In this document: positions 1 to 9,118 of the stretch, piece by piece
Layout: each line of letters starts with the position of its first letter
Position numbering within the stretch: the stretch's first letter is position 1
Source: CAYMGQ01 sp964390055
GTDB lineage: Bacteria > Bacillota > Clostridia > Peptostreptococcales > Natronincolaceae
Reading direction: 5' to 3'
DNA: 64,000 bases
Assembly: GCA_964390055.1 (NCBI GenBank)
Contig: CAYMGQ010000002.1
Span: 139,327 to 203,326 of the forward strand
Program-made: the position numbers and the translations under genes
Notes under the pieces: generated by a model
Seen by the model: only the letters and a program-made list of their open reading frames with translations
Database searches by the model: none
What the model was told of the DNA's origin: nothing

Positions 1-682
1 TTCCCCCTAGTAAACTTAAATTATAACCATCTACATAATACATAGATAATTTTTGACCTAGATACTGTATCTGATTCCTAAATCTTGACCGCGGCAATCC
101 TTTATCAAGTTCCTGTAAACCAACTATATCTGCCCCAGATTGCCTTATAATTTCAGCTATTTCATCTAAAACATCCCTTCCTAATATACTTTTGCCATGG
201 TGGATATTAAATGACATGACCTTAATTTTTCTATTATCCCCCGGGTGGTCCCACCCATCCTTGTAAATATTGTCCAAACTCATTCCCGTACCCCTATAAA
301 CATCAACCTCTTCTACTTGTATATCCAAGGGATATTTTTTGTGACCCTTCTTAAGTAAATAAATTTTATTAAGCTCTTCTATTAGTGAGGGTCTATTGGC
401 AATAAAAAAAACATTTTTATTTAGACCTATATTTGCCTTGCTAACATAATCATTTAAAACAAAAAAATGAATTAAATCATTTTGTTCATTATATGCCTCC
501 AAAATGACTTCATCCATAGATTCATCAGTAACGATCTCCATATGAGATGGTTTCCCATCCTGTATATATGTAAAGACTTCAACATTTTTAGTTTTTCCCA
601 GTATACTTATCCTAAATACAGTTACCACAAAAAACAACATAAATAGGATCCCAATTCCTACTATCCTCCAATATTTATTCAT
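1..682 (-). CDS. endonuclease/exonuclease/phosphatase family protein (partial)
   Basis: The gene runs off the left edge of the window; 227 residues are visible. The ATG at 682 is followed by a hydrophobic N-terminal segment (about residues 5-24), so the protein is probably membrane-anchored or exported. From about residue 160 the translation reads KVMSFNIHHGKS, then ADIVGLQELDKG, which are the first two conserved motifs of the EEP superfamily (metal-binding Asn and Glu). The stretch between anchor and EEP domain has no motif I recognise. Substrate cannot be told: EEP members hydrolyse phosphodiesters or phosphomonoesters of nucleic acids, lipids or other molecules. The ribosome binding site is weak (AAAGGGTG). 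Confidence 0.75.
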   Translation of the reverse strand, partial: MNKYWRIVGIGILFMLFFVVTVFRISILGKTKNVEVFTYIQDGKPSHMEIVTDESMDEVILEAYNEQNDLIHFFVLNDYVSKANIGLNKNVFFIANRPSLIEELNKIYLLKKGHKKYPLDIQVEEVDVYRGTGMSLDNIYKDGWDHPGDNRKIKVMSFNIHHGKSILGRDVLDEIAEIIRQSGADIVGLQELDKGLPRSRFRNQIQYLGQKLSMYYVDGYNLSLLGG

Positions 683-809
683 ATATATTGCACCCTTTTT
701 TAGGTCAGATAATTGCTTTTATTATAACATATGTAGTGATATATATATGGATGCAATAAATCCCAAGTATCCATAAAATAGATAAATCCGGGGAGTATAC
801 CCCCGGATT

Positions 810-1253
810 TTATTGTAATTGTTGTCTAACTATTTGATTAACAGTTTTGCCGTCGGCCCTACCCTTAATTTTAGGTAAAGTTGCAGCCATCACCTTTCCC
901 ATATCCTTCATTGAGTTAGCTCCTATTTCAGCTATAGTCTCTCGAACTATATGTGAAAGCTCTTCCTTGGACAATTGTTCTGGCAAATATTCTAGTAAAT
1001 ATTGGATTTCCTCTTTAGTTTGCTTGATTAGATCTTCTCTTTCAGCCTTTTCAAACTCCTCTAGGGCGTCCTTTCTTTGTTTCATTTGCCTTGAGATAAT
1101 ATCTATAATATCTTTTTCTTGCAGTTTTATTCTTTTATCTATCTCAATTTGATTAATATCAGAACGTATTAGTGTAATAACATTCTTCCAAACTTGATTT
1201 CTGCTTTTCATAGCTTCTTTTAGATCTTTAATTAGTCTCTCCTTGAGGAGCAT
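810..1253 (-). CDS. YqeY-like GatB/YqeY domain protein
   Basis: 147 residues. The helical sequence opening LKERLIKDLKEAMKSRN and ending NQIVRQQLQ matches the YqeY family, which shares the tail domain of the GatB amidotransferase subunit; the family's function is unsettled, with proposed tRNA-related roles. I place the start at the ATG at 1253 because AGGGGTG lies 8 bases upstream; an in-frame GTG three codons earlier overlaps that site. It follows rpsU by about 25 bases on the same strand, the usual rpsU-yqeY arrangement in Firmicutes, so the two are probably co-transcribed. Confidence 0.85.
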   Translation of the reverse strand: MLLKERLIKDLKEAMKSRNQVWKNVITLIRSDINQIEIDKRIKLQEKDIIDIISRQMKQRKDALEEFEKAEREDLIKQTKEEIQYLLEYLPEQLSKEELSHIVRETIAEIGANSMKDMGKVMAATLPKIKGRADGKTVNQIVRQQLQ

Positions 1254-1279
1254 ACATTTCACCCCTAGTTTCAGGTAAT

Positions 1280-1468
1280 TTAATATCTTCTAGATCTAGA
1301 TTTTTTTCTACGAGCTGCCTCAGCCTTTCTCTTTCGTCTTACACTAGGCTTTTCATAATGTTCTCTTCTTCTTATTTCTGATAATACCCCTGATTTTGCA
1401 CATTGCCTCTTGAATCTGCGAAGTGCATTATCTAAGGATTCATTATCTCTAACTTTTACCTCTGACAT
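1280..1468 (-). CDS. rpsU: 30S ribosomal protein S21
   Basis: 62 residues, the usual S21 size. The translation begins MSEVKVRDNESLDNALRRF and ends in a basic tail (RRKKSRSRRY), typical of S21, a small-subunit protein near the mRNA exit/anti-Shine-Dalgarno region. The start is the ATG at 1468, preceded by GGAGGG; a longer in-frame reading adds nine residues not found in the family. It leads a short operon with the YqeY-like gene, and a good sigma-A promoter lies just upstream. Confidence 0.95.
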   Translation of the reverse strand: MSEVKVRDNESLDNALRRFKRQCAKSGVLSEIRRREHYEKPSVRRKRKAEAARRKKSRSRRY

Positions 1469-1516
1469 TCTACTTCTCCCTCCCTCCGCCAGCACCCCCC
1501 GTGCTTAAGCCCTTAA

Positions 1517-1545
1517 GCTATATCTGAAAAAGCTAGATAGGTCAA
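1517..1545 (-). promoter_or_regulatory. sigma-A promoter of rpsU
   Basis: On the minus strand TTGACC (1545-1540) is followed after 17 bases by TATAGC (1522-1517), a good -35/-10 pair about 50 bases before the rpsU start. Read by eye; no transcription data. Confidence 0.5.
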
Positions 1546-1685
1546 ATTATGCCCAAATAGCAAAGGAAATAATTTCTAGCCCAATGGGCCAGAGCATATT
1601 TAAGCACTATAGCCATATTAGCAAGTGGGATTATTACATACTTTGTTATTATACATTATAAATTTAACTTATGCAATAAGCGTTT

Positions 1686-2030
1686 TTAACCCGGTGGCCA
1701 TGTCATTTGTCTACCACCTAATATATGAAAATGTATATGATTAACTGTTTGACCCCCGAATCTACCGCAATTATTAACAATCCTATAACCCTCTTTGTCC
1801 AGTTTTAAATCCTCTGCAAGATGGCGGATTGCCTTAAAAATTTCTGGGAAAATCTCCTCCATGTCCTTATCATTAACCTCTACCATTGAGGGTATATGTT
1901 TTTTAGGAATTACTAATAGGTGATTTGGTGCCTCTGGATTAGCATCTTTAAAGGCCATTACCTTATCATTTTCATATAGTATTTTAGCAGGTATTTCTCC
2001 ATCTATTATTTTGCAAAAAATACATGACAA
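1686..2030 (-). CDS. HIT family nucleotide-binding hydrolase (HinT-like)
   Basis: 114 residues. It begins MSCIFCKIIDGEIPAK and carries the histidine triad HIHFHILGG near the C terminus, the active site of HIT proteins, which hydrolyse adenosine phosphoramidates and related nucleotides. The N-terminal CxxC pair is common in bacterial HinT proteins. Size and order match the HinT branch. It stands between mtaB and the rpsU operon, a common clostridial context with no obvious functional link. Confidence 0.93.
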   Translation of the reverse strand: MSCIFCKIIDGEIPAKILYENDKVMAFKDANPEAPNHLLVIPKKHIPSMVEVNDKDMEEIFPEIFKAIRHLAEDLKLDKEGYRIVNNCGRFGGQTVNHIHFHILGGRQMTWPPG

Positions 2031-2112
2031 TTATACTACACCTCCCTACCTATTACTACTGGATAATTCATTATATATTAAATTCTACAAAAATAATAAA
2101 AACCCTTTAAAT

Positions 2113-3423
2113 TTAAGAATTTTGTATAATTTCGCCGAAAATAATCCCCTTATTTAGGGTTTTTAATAGGACGTTTTTGATTTGTCCCTCTAGGCTAGCA
2201 TCACCTTTCATTACAACCTTGAGGTAATTATCAGTGAAGCCTTCCATACAATTTTTATGATCTCTAGACTCTGTTTCAATCAGTACTTCTTTTGTCTTTC
2301 CAATAAATTGTGCCCTATATTGCTTATTTAATTCTCTGCCTAATGCAATTAGCTCTTTGCTACGTATCTGTTTGTCATTACCATTAACCTGATTCTTAAA
2401 GCTTGCAGCTGGTGTCCCCCTTCTAGGAGAATATTTGAAAACATGGATATCACTAAAGGCAATCTCCCTTACAAAATTATATGTTTCTTCAAAATCTTCT
2501 CTAGTTTCTCCCGGAAAACCTACTATTATATCTGTAGTTAAAGCTATTTGTGGGTAGCTTTTTCTAATCCTTTCTACAATTTCTTTAAATTCTACACTAC
2601 TGTATTTTCTGTTCATTTTTTTTAGTATTTTATCACACCCACTTTGCAATGACAAATGAAAATGCCTGCATAATTTTCCTATGCTAGTAAGCTCCTGAAG
2701 AAAATCATCTGTAAATAAAGTAGGCTCCAGGGAACTTAACCTTATCCGCTCTAAACCATCAATGGAATTTATAGCCGTCAGGAGTTCTAAAAGTCCATTT
2801 TCATTATTAAAATCTTTGCCATAAGATGCCACATGTATTCCTGTTAAAACTATTTCCTTAAAACCCTTTTCTACAAGCCTTCGAACTTCCTTTATTACCT
2901 GCGATTTCTGTCGGCTTTTTATTGGACCTCTAGCATAGGGTATAATGCAATATGAACAGTAACGATTGCAACCATCCTGTATTTTTAAAAAAGCCCTAGT
3001 CTGTTCCTGCTGGTCTTTTATGGATATATCTTCGATTTCCCTTGTATCCATAATATTGTCCACTGCATTTATTTTTTCATTTATACCGCATCCTTCTACT
3101 AGGTCTACAATCCTGCTCCTGTGCCTTGTTCCCAGGATTATATTTACCTCATCAATGTCCTCAACCTCTCCGGGTGCCACCTGTGAATAACAACCAACAA
3201 CAGCAATAATAGCAGAAGGATTATTACGTCTTGCCCTTCTTATAAATTGCCTAGATTTCCTATCACCCATATTTGTAACAGTACAAGTATTTATAACATA
3301 AACATCGGCTATGTCCATATCTTTTACCAGCCAATAACCGGCCTCCTTAAATAACTCAATCATAGCCTGGGTCTCATATTGATTTACTTTACAACCTAAT
3401 GTATGAAATGCCACCCTTTTCAC
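2113..3423 (-). CDS. mtaB: tRNA t6A37 methylthiotransferase MtaB
   Basis: 436 residues. Radical-SAM methylthiotransferase that converts t6A37 to ms2t6A in tRNAs reading ANN codons. N-terminal UPF0004 domain starts MKRVAFHTLGCKVNQYE, with cluster-binding cysteines in GCK, NTCTVTN and VGCYSQ. The radical SAM cluster motif CNRYCSYC lies near residue 150, followed by IIPYARG; a TRAM-like domain closes the protein. The KVNQYE signature separates MtaB from MiaB. It begins 4 bases after the stop of rsmE, so prmA-rsmE-mtaB look like one transcript. Confidence 0.93.
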   Translation of the reverse strand: MKRVAFHTLGCKVNQYETQAMIELFKEAGYWLVKDMDIADVYVINTCTVTNMGDRKSRQFIRRARRNNPSAIIAVVGCYSQVAPGEVEDIDEVNIILGTRHRSRIVDLVEGCGINEKINAVDNIMDTREIEDISIKDQQEQTRAFLKIQDGCNRYCSYCIIPYARGPIKSRQKSQVIKEVRRLVEKGFKEIVLTGIHVASYGKDFNNENGLLELLTAINSIDGLERIRLSSLEPTLFTDDFLQELTSIGKLCRHFHLSLQSGCDKILKKMNRKYSSVEFKEIVERIRKSYPQIALTTDIIVGFPGETREDFEETYNFVREIAFSDIHVFKYSPRRGTPAASFKNQVNGNDKQIRSKELIALGRELNKQYRAQFIGKTKEVLIETESRDHKNCMEGFTDNYLKVVMKGDASLEGQIKNVLLKTLNKGIIFGEIIQNS

Positions 3424-3426
3424 CCT

Positions 3427-4185
3427 TTACCCTCCTAAATCTCCTAGTTCATAGGCCAGTATGCTCAACATAGTTATTCCCACAGTTTCAGTTCTAAGTA
3501 TCCTAGGCCCCAAGCTTATGGGTATTAAATTTTGCTCCCTGGCAATATCAATTTCAGTGGCTTCAAAGCCGCCTTCTGGACCAACCCATATCCCAATTTT
3601 TTCTGGTTTTTCCCCACTTATTAATTTAATTGCCTGCCTAAGGTTAGCTTCCCTTTCCTTTACATAGGGAATTATATTTAAGTTGTTTGCCCCATCCTGC
3701 ACTAGGGCATCAGTGTAAGCAATTGGCATATGTATTGTAGGTATTGTACCTCTCTTGCTTTGTTTTGCAGCTTCTTCAGCAATTTTTTGCCATCTTTTTA
3801 CCTTCTTTTCTTTATCTTTGTGATTTTTAAATTGGACTATGGTCCTGCTAGTTATAAGAGGGACTATTTCTTTAACACCAATTTCTACCGTTTTTTGAAT
3901 AATATAATCCATCTTATTGGATTTTGGAATGGACTGATATAATATTATATCCTTGGATAATTCAGATGTGATTTCATGGGTTTCTTTTATTGAAAGGAAA
4001 ACCTCCATTTTTGTAATTTCTTCAATTTCACCTATATATATATGTTTTTCACTATCGCAAATCTCTAACAAATCTCCCTTAGCTAATCTTAAAACCCTAG
4101 TTATATGCCTTACATCATTGCCTTCAATAAGGATTCTTTTATTTTTAATATCAATATTTTCCGTTTTGACAAAAAATCTATTCAT
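3427..4185 (-). CDS. rsmE: 16S rRNA m3U1498 methyltransferase RsmE
   Basis: 252 residues. SPOUT-class methyltransferase that methylates N3 of U1498 in 16S rRNA. The N-terminal PUA-like domain (MNRFFV, HITRVLRL) precedes the knotted SAM domain with IGIWVGPEGGF and the C-terminal LGPRILRTETV motif, both diagnostic. The start is the ATG at 4185, with AAGGTGG just upstream; an in-frame GTG three codons earlier overlaps this site. It overlaps the 3-prime end of prmA by 8 bases, indicating translational coupling. Confidence 0.95.
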   Translation of the reverse strand: MNRFFVKTENIDIKNKRILIEGNDVRHITRVLRLAKGDLLEICDSEKHIYIGEIEEITKMEVFLSIKETHEITSELSKDIILYQSIPKSNKMDYIIQKTVEIGVKEIVPLITSRTIVQFKNHKDKEKKVKRWQKIAEEAAKQSKRGTIPTIHMPIAYTDALVQDGANNLNIIPYVKEREANLRQAIKLISGEKPEKIGIWVGPEGGFEATEIDIAREQNLIPISLGPRILRTETVGITMLSILAYELGDLGG

Positions 4186-5131
4186 TTCCCCCACCTTTTA
4201 ACTTGGACACCACTACCGCCCATTCTCCCAGCCTATCCACTCTTACAATTTCTAAACCCGCCCCTATCAAGCTGTCTTTAACCTGCTTAACCCTATCTAA
4301 TATAATTCCGGAGGCTATAAAAACTCCATCTGCTGCTAGATAAGTTGCAATATCTTTACTTAAAAAAATTATTACCTCTGCAATTATATTAGCCACTATT
4401 ATATTGGCCTTTTCATGGATAACCTCCATCAAATTGCCCTCTCGGACCTCTAGTACATTGTCCACCATATTATACCTGCTATTATTTATAGTTGCATCTA
4501 TGGCAACCTTATCTATATCCACTGCTATAACCCTTTGGGCTCCCAATTTAGCAGCCACTATACTCAAAATCCCACTTCCACAACCAATATCAAATACAAG
4601 AGAATTAGGCTTTACATAAGTCTCTAGCTCCCTGACACATAAAATTGTACTCTCGTGAGTTCCCGTTCCGAAGGCCATGCCCGGATCCATTTCCACCACT
4701 GCCTCCCCAGGCCTAGGAGCATATTTTTCCCAAACTGGTTTTATTACAATTTTTTCGCCAATTTTAATAGTCTTATAGTATCTTTTCCAAGACTTGCTCC
4801 AGTCCTCCTCATGTATTTCTAAAGTACTTACCTCTCCCTCCCCCACATCTAACCCATATTGGGGTATAAGTTCTACAGCCTGTCGAATCAGTTCAATCTT
4901 ATCTATCAGGTTAGGTGCCTCGGGCAAGTATCCCTTGACTATGGCCCCTTCGTAACGATCTTCAAAAATAGACTCATCGATATAATCCCAACTGTTTTCG
5001 TCATTTTCCTCAAAGACCAAATCATTAAAATCCTCTATTACCACCCCTGTTACGCCAGCATCATATAGAATATTGGAAACAGCCTCAACAGCTTCTGTGG
5101 TAGTTTTTATTGATACTTCTACCCATTCCAT
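4178..5131 (-). CDS. prmA: ribosomal protein L11 methyltransferase
   Basis: 317 residues, normal for PrmA, which trimethylates ribosomal protein L11. N-terminal L11-recognition domain begins MEWVEVSIKTTTEAVEAV; the class I SAM site is visible as DPGMAFGTGTHEST, VFDIGCGSGILSI and AVDIDKVAI, with NIIAEVI as a later motif. It lies between dnaJ and rsmE, the usual clostridial order, and overlaps rsmE by 8 bases. Confidence 0.96.
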   Translation of the reverse strand: MEWVEVSIKTTTEAVEAVSNILYDAGVTGVVIEDFNDLVFEENDENSWDYIDESIFEDRYEGAIVKGYLPEAPNLIDKIELIRQAVELIPQYGLDVGEGEVSTLEIHEEDWSKSWKRYYKTIKIGEKIVIKPVWEKYAPRPGEAVVEMDPGMAFGTGTHESTILCVRELETYVKPNSLVFDIGCGSGILSIVAAKLGAQRVIAVDIDKVAIDATINNSRYNMVDNVLEVREGNLMEVIHEKANIIVANIIAEVIIFLSKDIATYLAADGVFIASGIILDRVKQVKDSLIGAGLEIVRVDRLGEWAVVVSKLKGGGNE

Positions 5132-5242
5132 CTTATCACATCCTCTAAATAATATCCCTGACTATATATAGTATTATACCCAATATTTTTCCAAGCAATA
5201 TTTAACAATTCTTTCAAATCAATAGTCAAAGAAAAGTATAAT

Positions 5243-5270
5243 AAAATCACCCTATTTAAGAGTGATTTCA
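5243..5270 (-). terminator. hairpin just after dnaJ
   Basis: On the minus strand, directly after the dnaJ stop, AAATCAC and GTGATTT form a 7-bp stem around an 11-base loop, followed by ATTATACTTTT. The U-tract is broken, so termination may be partial. It would separate the heat-shock operon from prmA. Confidence 0.45.
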
Positions 5271-6398
5271 TTATACACCAAATGCATCCTTCATCTTGTC
5301 GAAAAAGGACTTTCTTTTTTCATGTATTTCCTCTCCACCTTCGGCGGCAAACTGCTTTAATAGGTTTTTTTGTTTTTCTGTTAGGTTTTTGGGCACTTCC
5401 ACCACAACTTTCACATATTGATGGCCCTTACCATATCCTCGTGGATTTGGAACACCCCTATTTCTTAGTCGAAAAACAGTTCCCGACTGGGTACCTTCCT
5501 CTATTGTATATTTTACCTTACCCTCTAATGTGGGAACCTCCAACTCTTCTCCTAGGGCAGCTTGAACGAAAGTAATAGGTATTTCACATATTATATCATA
5601 GCCATCCCTTTGAAATATCTTATGGGGCCTCACAGTTAATACTACATACAAATCCCCTTGTGGCCCTCCTTTAATGCCAGGTTCACCCTGTCCCCTTAGG
5701 GGAATAACCGATCCATTGTCAACACCGGCAGGAATTTTAACCCTGATCTTTTTACGTTTTCTTTCTTTCCCCTTACCATTACAGGCACTACAAGGGTTTT
5801 CAATTATATGACCCTCTCCCCCGCATTTATCACAGGCCTTAACATTGACGATTTGACCCAGTACAGTTCTTTGGGCAAATCTCACCTCGCCTGTTCCATT
5901 GCAGTAGGTGCAGGTTTTAACAGATGTTCCAGGCTTTGCACCACTTCCATTGCAGGTATCACACCTATCATACCTAGAAAATTCGATAGTCTTTTCCGTT
6001 CCGAAAACAGCCTCCTCGAAACTGATACTTAACTCATACTTAATATCAGCCCCCTGTTGTGGCCCCCTCCTTCTTGCACTTCTACCACCACCGAACATAT
6101 CAAATATATCTCCAAAAACATCTTCGAAACCTCCAAAACCACCAAAGCCTTCGAATCCGCCTCCGGCATTACCGTCAACCCCAGCATGACCAAACTGGTC
6201 ATATCTTTGTTTCTTTTCCGGTGTACTTAGTATTTCATAAGCCTCGTTTAATTCTTTAAACTTTTCCTCCGCTGTACTATCATCAGGGTTTCTATCCGGA
6301 TGATATTTCATGGCCAATTTTCTATAAGCTCTTTTTATTTCATCATCACTAGCATTCCTGTCAACCCCAAGAACTTCGTAATAATCCCTTTTACTCAT
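5271..6398 (-). CDS. dnaJ: chaperone protein DnaJ
   Basis: 375 residues, a full type I DnaJ (Hsp40). J domain at residues 1-70 with the HPD motif (KYHPDRNP), then a Gly/Phe-rich linker, a zinc-finger region with four CxxCxGxG repeats (CDTCNGSG, CTYCNGTG, CDKCGGEG, CSACNGKG), and the C-terminal substrate-binding domain. It stimulates DnaK ATPase and delivers unfolded clients. Last gene of the hrcA-grpE-dnaK-dnaJ operon; 151 bases containing a strong hairpin separate it from dnaK. Confidence 0.98.
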   Translation of the reverse strand: MSKRDYYEVLGVDRNASDDEIKRAYRKLAMKYHPDRNPDDSTAEEKFKELNEAYEILSTPEKKQRYDQFGHAGVDGNAGGGFEGFGGFGGFEDVFGDIFDMFGGGRSARRRGPQQGADIKYELSISFEEAVFGTEKTIEFSRYDRCDTCNGSGAKPGTSVKTCTYCNGTGEVRFAQRTVLGQIVNVKACDKCGGEGHIIENPCSACNGKGKERKRKKIRVKIPAGVDNGSVIPLRGQGEPGIKGGPQGDLYVVLTVRPHKIFQRDGYDIICEIPITFVQAALGEELEVPTLEGKVKYTIEEGTQSGTVFRLRNRGVPNPRGYGKGHQYVKVVVEVPKNLTEKQKNLLKQFAAEGGEEIHEKRKSFFDKMKDAFGV

Positions 6399-6514
6399 TT
6401 TTTCACCGCCCCTCTTATCTACACTAATATATCAATATTTGAGTCCTTAGCCATTAACAATTATAGTGAACTTCTTTAATATTATCAAGATTTATATTAG
6501 GGACTACTAAATAG

Positions 6515-6540
6515 GAGGACACCCTCTTATAGGTGTCCTC
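6515..6540 (-). other. hairpin in the dnaK-dnaJ intergenic space
   Basis: A perfect 9-bp stem (GAGGACACC with GGTGTCCTC) and 8-base loop lies right after the dnaK stop. It lacks a U-tract on either strand, so it is more likely an mRNA stability or processing element, or a weak attenuator, than a full terminator. Confidence 0.5.
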
Positions 6541-6549
6541 ACAAGCCTT

Positions 6550-8382
6550 TTACTCTTCATCATCGTCCTTAACTTCCTCGAATTCTGCATCTACAACATT
6601 CTCATCCATGCTTTCACCATTTGCCCCAGTGTCCTCTGCCTGTTGAGCCTGCTGCTGATACATTTGTTGAGAAATAGTGTGGAAGGCATTGTTTAGTTCT
6701 TCTATTCCCTTTTTCATATCATCAAGGTTATCGGTTTCTAGCGCTTTCTTTAGTTTATCTACCTCAGCCTTGACCTTCTCTTCATCCTCGCTACTGATTT
6801 TTCCTTCCAATTCCTTTAGGGTTTTCTCAGTTTGATAAATTAAAGTATCCGCTTGATTTTTAGTTTCAATCATTTCCTTACGCTTTTTATCCTCTTCTGC
6901 ATGTGCTTCTGCTTCCTTTACCTTGGCTTCTATTTCATCCTCCGATAAATTAGTTGAGGATGTTATGGTTATATTTTGTTCCTTGCCCGTTCCTAAATCT
7001 TTGGCAGAAACATTAACAATCCCGTTAGCATCAATATCAAAGGTCACTTCTATTTGCGGAACACCCCTAGGCGCTGGCGGTATTCCTGTTAACTGAAATC
7101 TACCCATAGTTATGTTGTCTGTTGCCATCTGTCTTTCTCCTTGGAGGACATGGATATCAACGGCTGATTGATTATCAGCAGCTGTGGAGAAAGTCTGGCT
7201 TTTCTTTGTTGGAATTGTTGTATTCCTATCAATCAGTCTAGTAAATACCCCACCCAAAGTTTCAATCCCCAAAGATAGGGGGGTTACATCTAGTAGGAGA
7301 ACATCCTTTACTTCCCCCGTCAAAACTCCTGCCTGTATTGCTGCCCCTATGGCTACACATTCGTCAGGGTTAATGCCCTTATGAGGGTCTTTGCCAGTAA
7401 TTTTTTTAACTTCCTCTTGAACAGCTGGTATACGTGTGGAACCACCAACTAAAATTATTTTATCCAAATCCCCTGATCCAAGTTTTGCATCATCCATAGC
7501 CTTTCTCAAGGGCACCATAGTTTCCTCAATTAAATGGGCTGATATCTCCTCAAACTTAGCCCTAGTTAAGTCCATGTTTAAATGTTTTGGACCCGTATTT
7601 GTAGCCGTAATAAAGGGTAGGTTTATATTTGTAGTCATGGTGCTTGAAAGCTCCTGCTTTGCTTTCTCAGCCGCTTCTTTTAGTCTTTGTAAGGCCATTT
7701 TATCCTGTCTTAAATCTATACCCTCTTGCCCCTTAAAATCTTCGGCTATATAGTCAATAATTACTTGATCAAAATCATCACCACCAAGATTATTATTCCC
7801 ATTAGTGGCCAAAACTTCAAAGACACCGTCACCTAACTCTAAAATTGATACATCAAAGGTTCCCCCACCTAAATCATATACTAATATTTTTTGTTGTTCT
7901 TCAACCTTATCTAAGCCATAGGCTAGTGCAGCTGCTGTTGGTTCATTTATAATCCTTTGCACATTTAAACCAGCAATCCTACCAGCATCCTTTGTGGCCT
8001 GCCTTTGACTGTCTGTAAAATATGCTGGCACTGTTATCACTGCATCTGTAACATTCTGACCCAAATAAGCCTCTGCATCAGTTTTCATTTTCTGTAAAAG
8101 CATGGCCGAAATATCCTGTGGTGTGTAGTTTTTACCGTCTATGTCCTTTTTATAATCAGAACCCATGTGGGTTTTTATAGACAAAATTGTTTTTTCGGGA
8201 TTAGTAACTGCCTGTCTTTTCGCAGGTTCACCTACAATCCTTTCATTGTCTTTGCCAAAGGCGACAATGGAAGGCGTTGTTCTATCCCCCTCTGCATTTG
8301 TTATAACAACAGGTTCTCCTCCCTCTAATACAGCCACACATGAGTTGGTTGTACCCAAATCAATACCAATAACTTTACCCAT
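6550..8382 (-). CDS. dnaK: chaperone protein DnaK (Hsp70)
   Basis: 610 residues, full length. ATPase domain shows IGIDLGTTNSCVAV at the start, the YDLGGGTFDVSIL phosphate loop and VGGSTRIPAVQE; the linker DVLLLDVTPLSLGIETLGG leads into the substrate-binding domain, and the C terminus ends in the acidic EEVKDDDEE tail. It folds and protects proteins together with DnaJ and GrpE. AAGGAGG precedes the start. Expression is presumably set by HrcA through the CIRCE site before hrcA. Confidence 0.99.
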   Translation of the reverse strand: MGKVIGIDLGTTNSCVAVLEGGEPVVITNAEGDRTTPSIVAFGKDNERIVGEPAKRQAVTNPEKTILSIKTHMGSDYKKDIDGKNYTPQDISAMLLQKMKTDAEAYLGQNVTDAVITVPAYFTDSQRQATKDAGRIAGLNVQRIINEPTAAALAYGLDKVEEQQKILVYDLGGGTFDVSILELGDGVFEVLATNGNNNLGGDDFDQVIIDYIAEDFKGQEGIDLRQDKMALQRLKEAAEKAKQELSSTMTTNINLPFITATNTGPKHLNMDLTRAKFEEISAHLIEETMVPLRKAMDDAKLGSGDLDKIILVGGSTRIPAVQEEVKKITGKDPHKGINPDECVAIGAAIQAGVLTGEVKDVLLLDVTPLSLGIETLGGVFTRLIDRNTTIPTKKSQTFSTAADNQSAVDIHVLQGERQMATDNITMGRFQLTGIPPAPRGVPQIEVTFDIDANGIVNVSAKDLGTGKEQNITITSSTNLSEDEIEAKVKEAEAHAEEDKKRKEMIETKNQADTLIYQTEKTLKELEGKISSEDEEKVKAEVDKLKKALETDNLDDMKKGIEELNNAFHTISQQMYQQQAQQAEDTGANGESMDENVVDAEFEEVKDDDEE

Positions 8383-8429
8383 TAATTCTTCCTCCTTATA
8401 TATATAAAAAATTAAATTTATATTTTCTT

Positions 8430-9029
8430 TTATTGTGCAACTTTTACCATAGCTGGTCTCAATACTTTATCCTTTATCATATAACCTTTTTGAAACACCT
8501 CTATTACCTCACCGGACTCACAATTTTCAATTTCTTCCCTCATTACCGCATGGTGTAGATTCATATCAAAGGGTTTATTTAGTGCCTCTATCTCCTTTAC
8601 CCCATGTTTTTCAAGGGTGTCCAACATTTTTTTAAAAATCAATTCTACACCAGTATATAAGGGCTCCTCCTTATCCTCTTGGGCCTCCAATGCCCTTTCA
8701 AAGTTATCAATTATATCTAACAAATCCAAGGCTAATTTTTCATTAGCATATAGATAGATATCTTCTTTTTCTTTCTCAGTCCTTTTTTTAAAGTTAGCAA
8801 ATTCTGCTTGTAGTCTAAGCATCCTGTCGTAGTATTCCGAGCATTGGGCTTTCTTTTTTTCTAACTCATCTCTTAAGTCATCTATGTTTTCAGTCCTTGA
8901 TTGACTTTCCATTTCATCTTTTTCAGCTTCTAATTCACTATGTATCTCCTGGTCACTCTCTTCCCCATCTGATTTGTCACTAGCTTCAGTTTCTGCCCCA
9001 TCTCTTATCCTGTCTTTTTCCTTAGTCAT
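8430..9029 (-). CDS. grpE: nucleotide exchange factor GrpE
   Basis: 199 residues. An acidic, low-complexity N-terminal part (to about residue 45) is followed by a long coiled coil with RLQAEFANFKKRTEKE and the C-terminal beta domain (VKEIEALNKPFDMNLHHAV, VLRPAMVKVAQ). It releases ADP from DnaK. It sits 47 bases before dnaK in the heat-shock operon; a hairpin lies between it and hrcA. Confidence 0.97.
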   Translation of the reverse strand: MTKEKDRIRDGAETEASDKSDGEESDQEIHSELEAEKDEMESQSRTENIDDLRDELEKKKAQCSEYYDRMLRLQAEFANFKKRTEKEKEDIYLYANEKLALDLLDIIDNFERALEAQEDKEEPLYTGVELIFKKMLDTLEKHGVKEIEALNKPFDMNLHHAVMREEIENCESGEVIEVFQKGYMIKDKVLRPAMVKVAQ

Positions 9030-9082
9030 TACATATCACCTCACCTGGATTATTTATAAAATACAGTAAGTTGCAAAGATAG

Positions 9083-9110
9083 AGTGCAAAATGCCCCCGC
9101 ACTTCGCACT
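9083..9110 (-). other. hairpin between hrcA and grpE
   Basis: AGTGCAAAATGC and GCACTTCGCACT form a 12-bp stem with two mismatches around a CCCC loop, just after the hrcA stop. No U-tract follows. It may process or attenuate the operon mRNA so that the repressor is made at a different level from the chaperones. Inference only. Confidence 0.45.
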
Positions 9111-9118
9111 AGTCTGTT

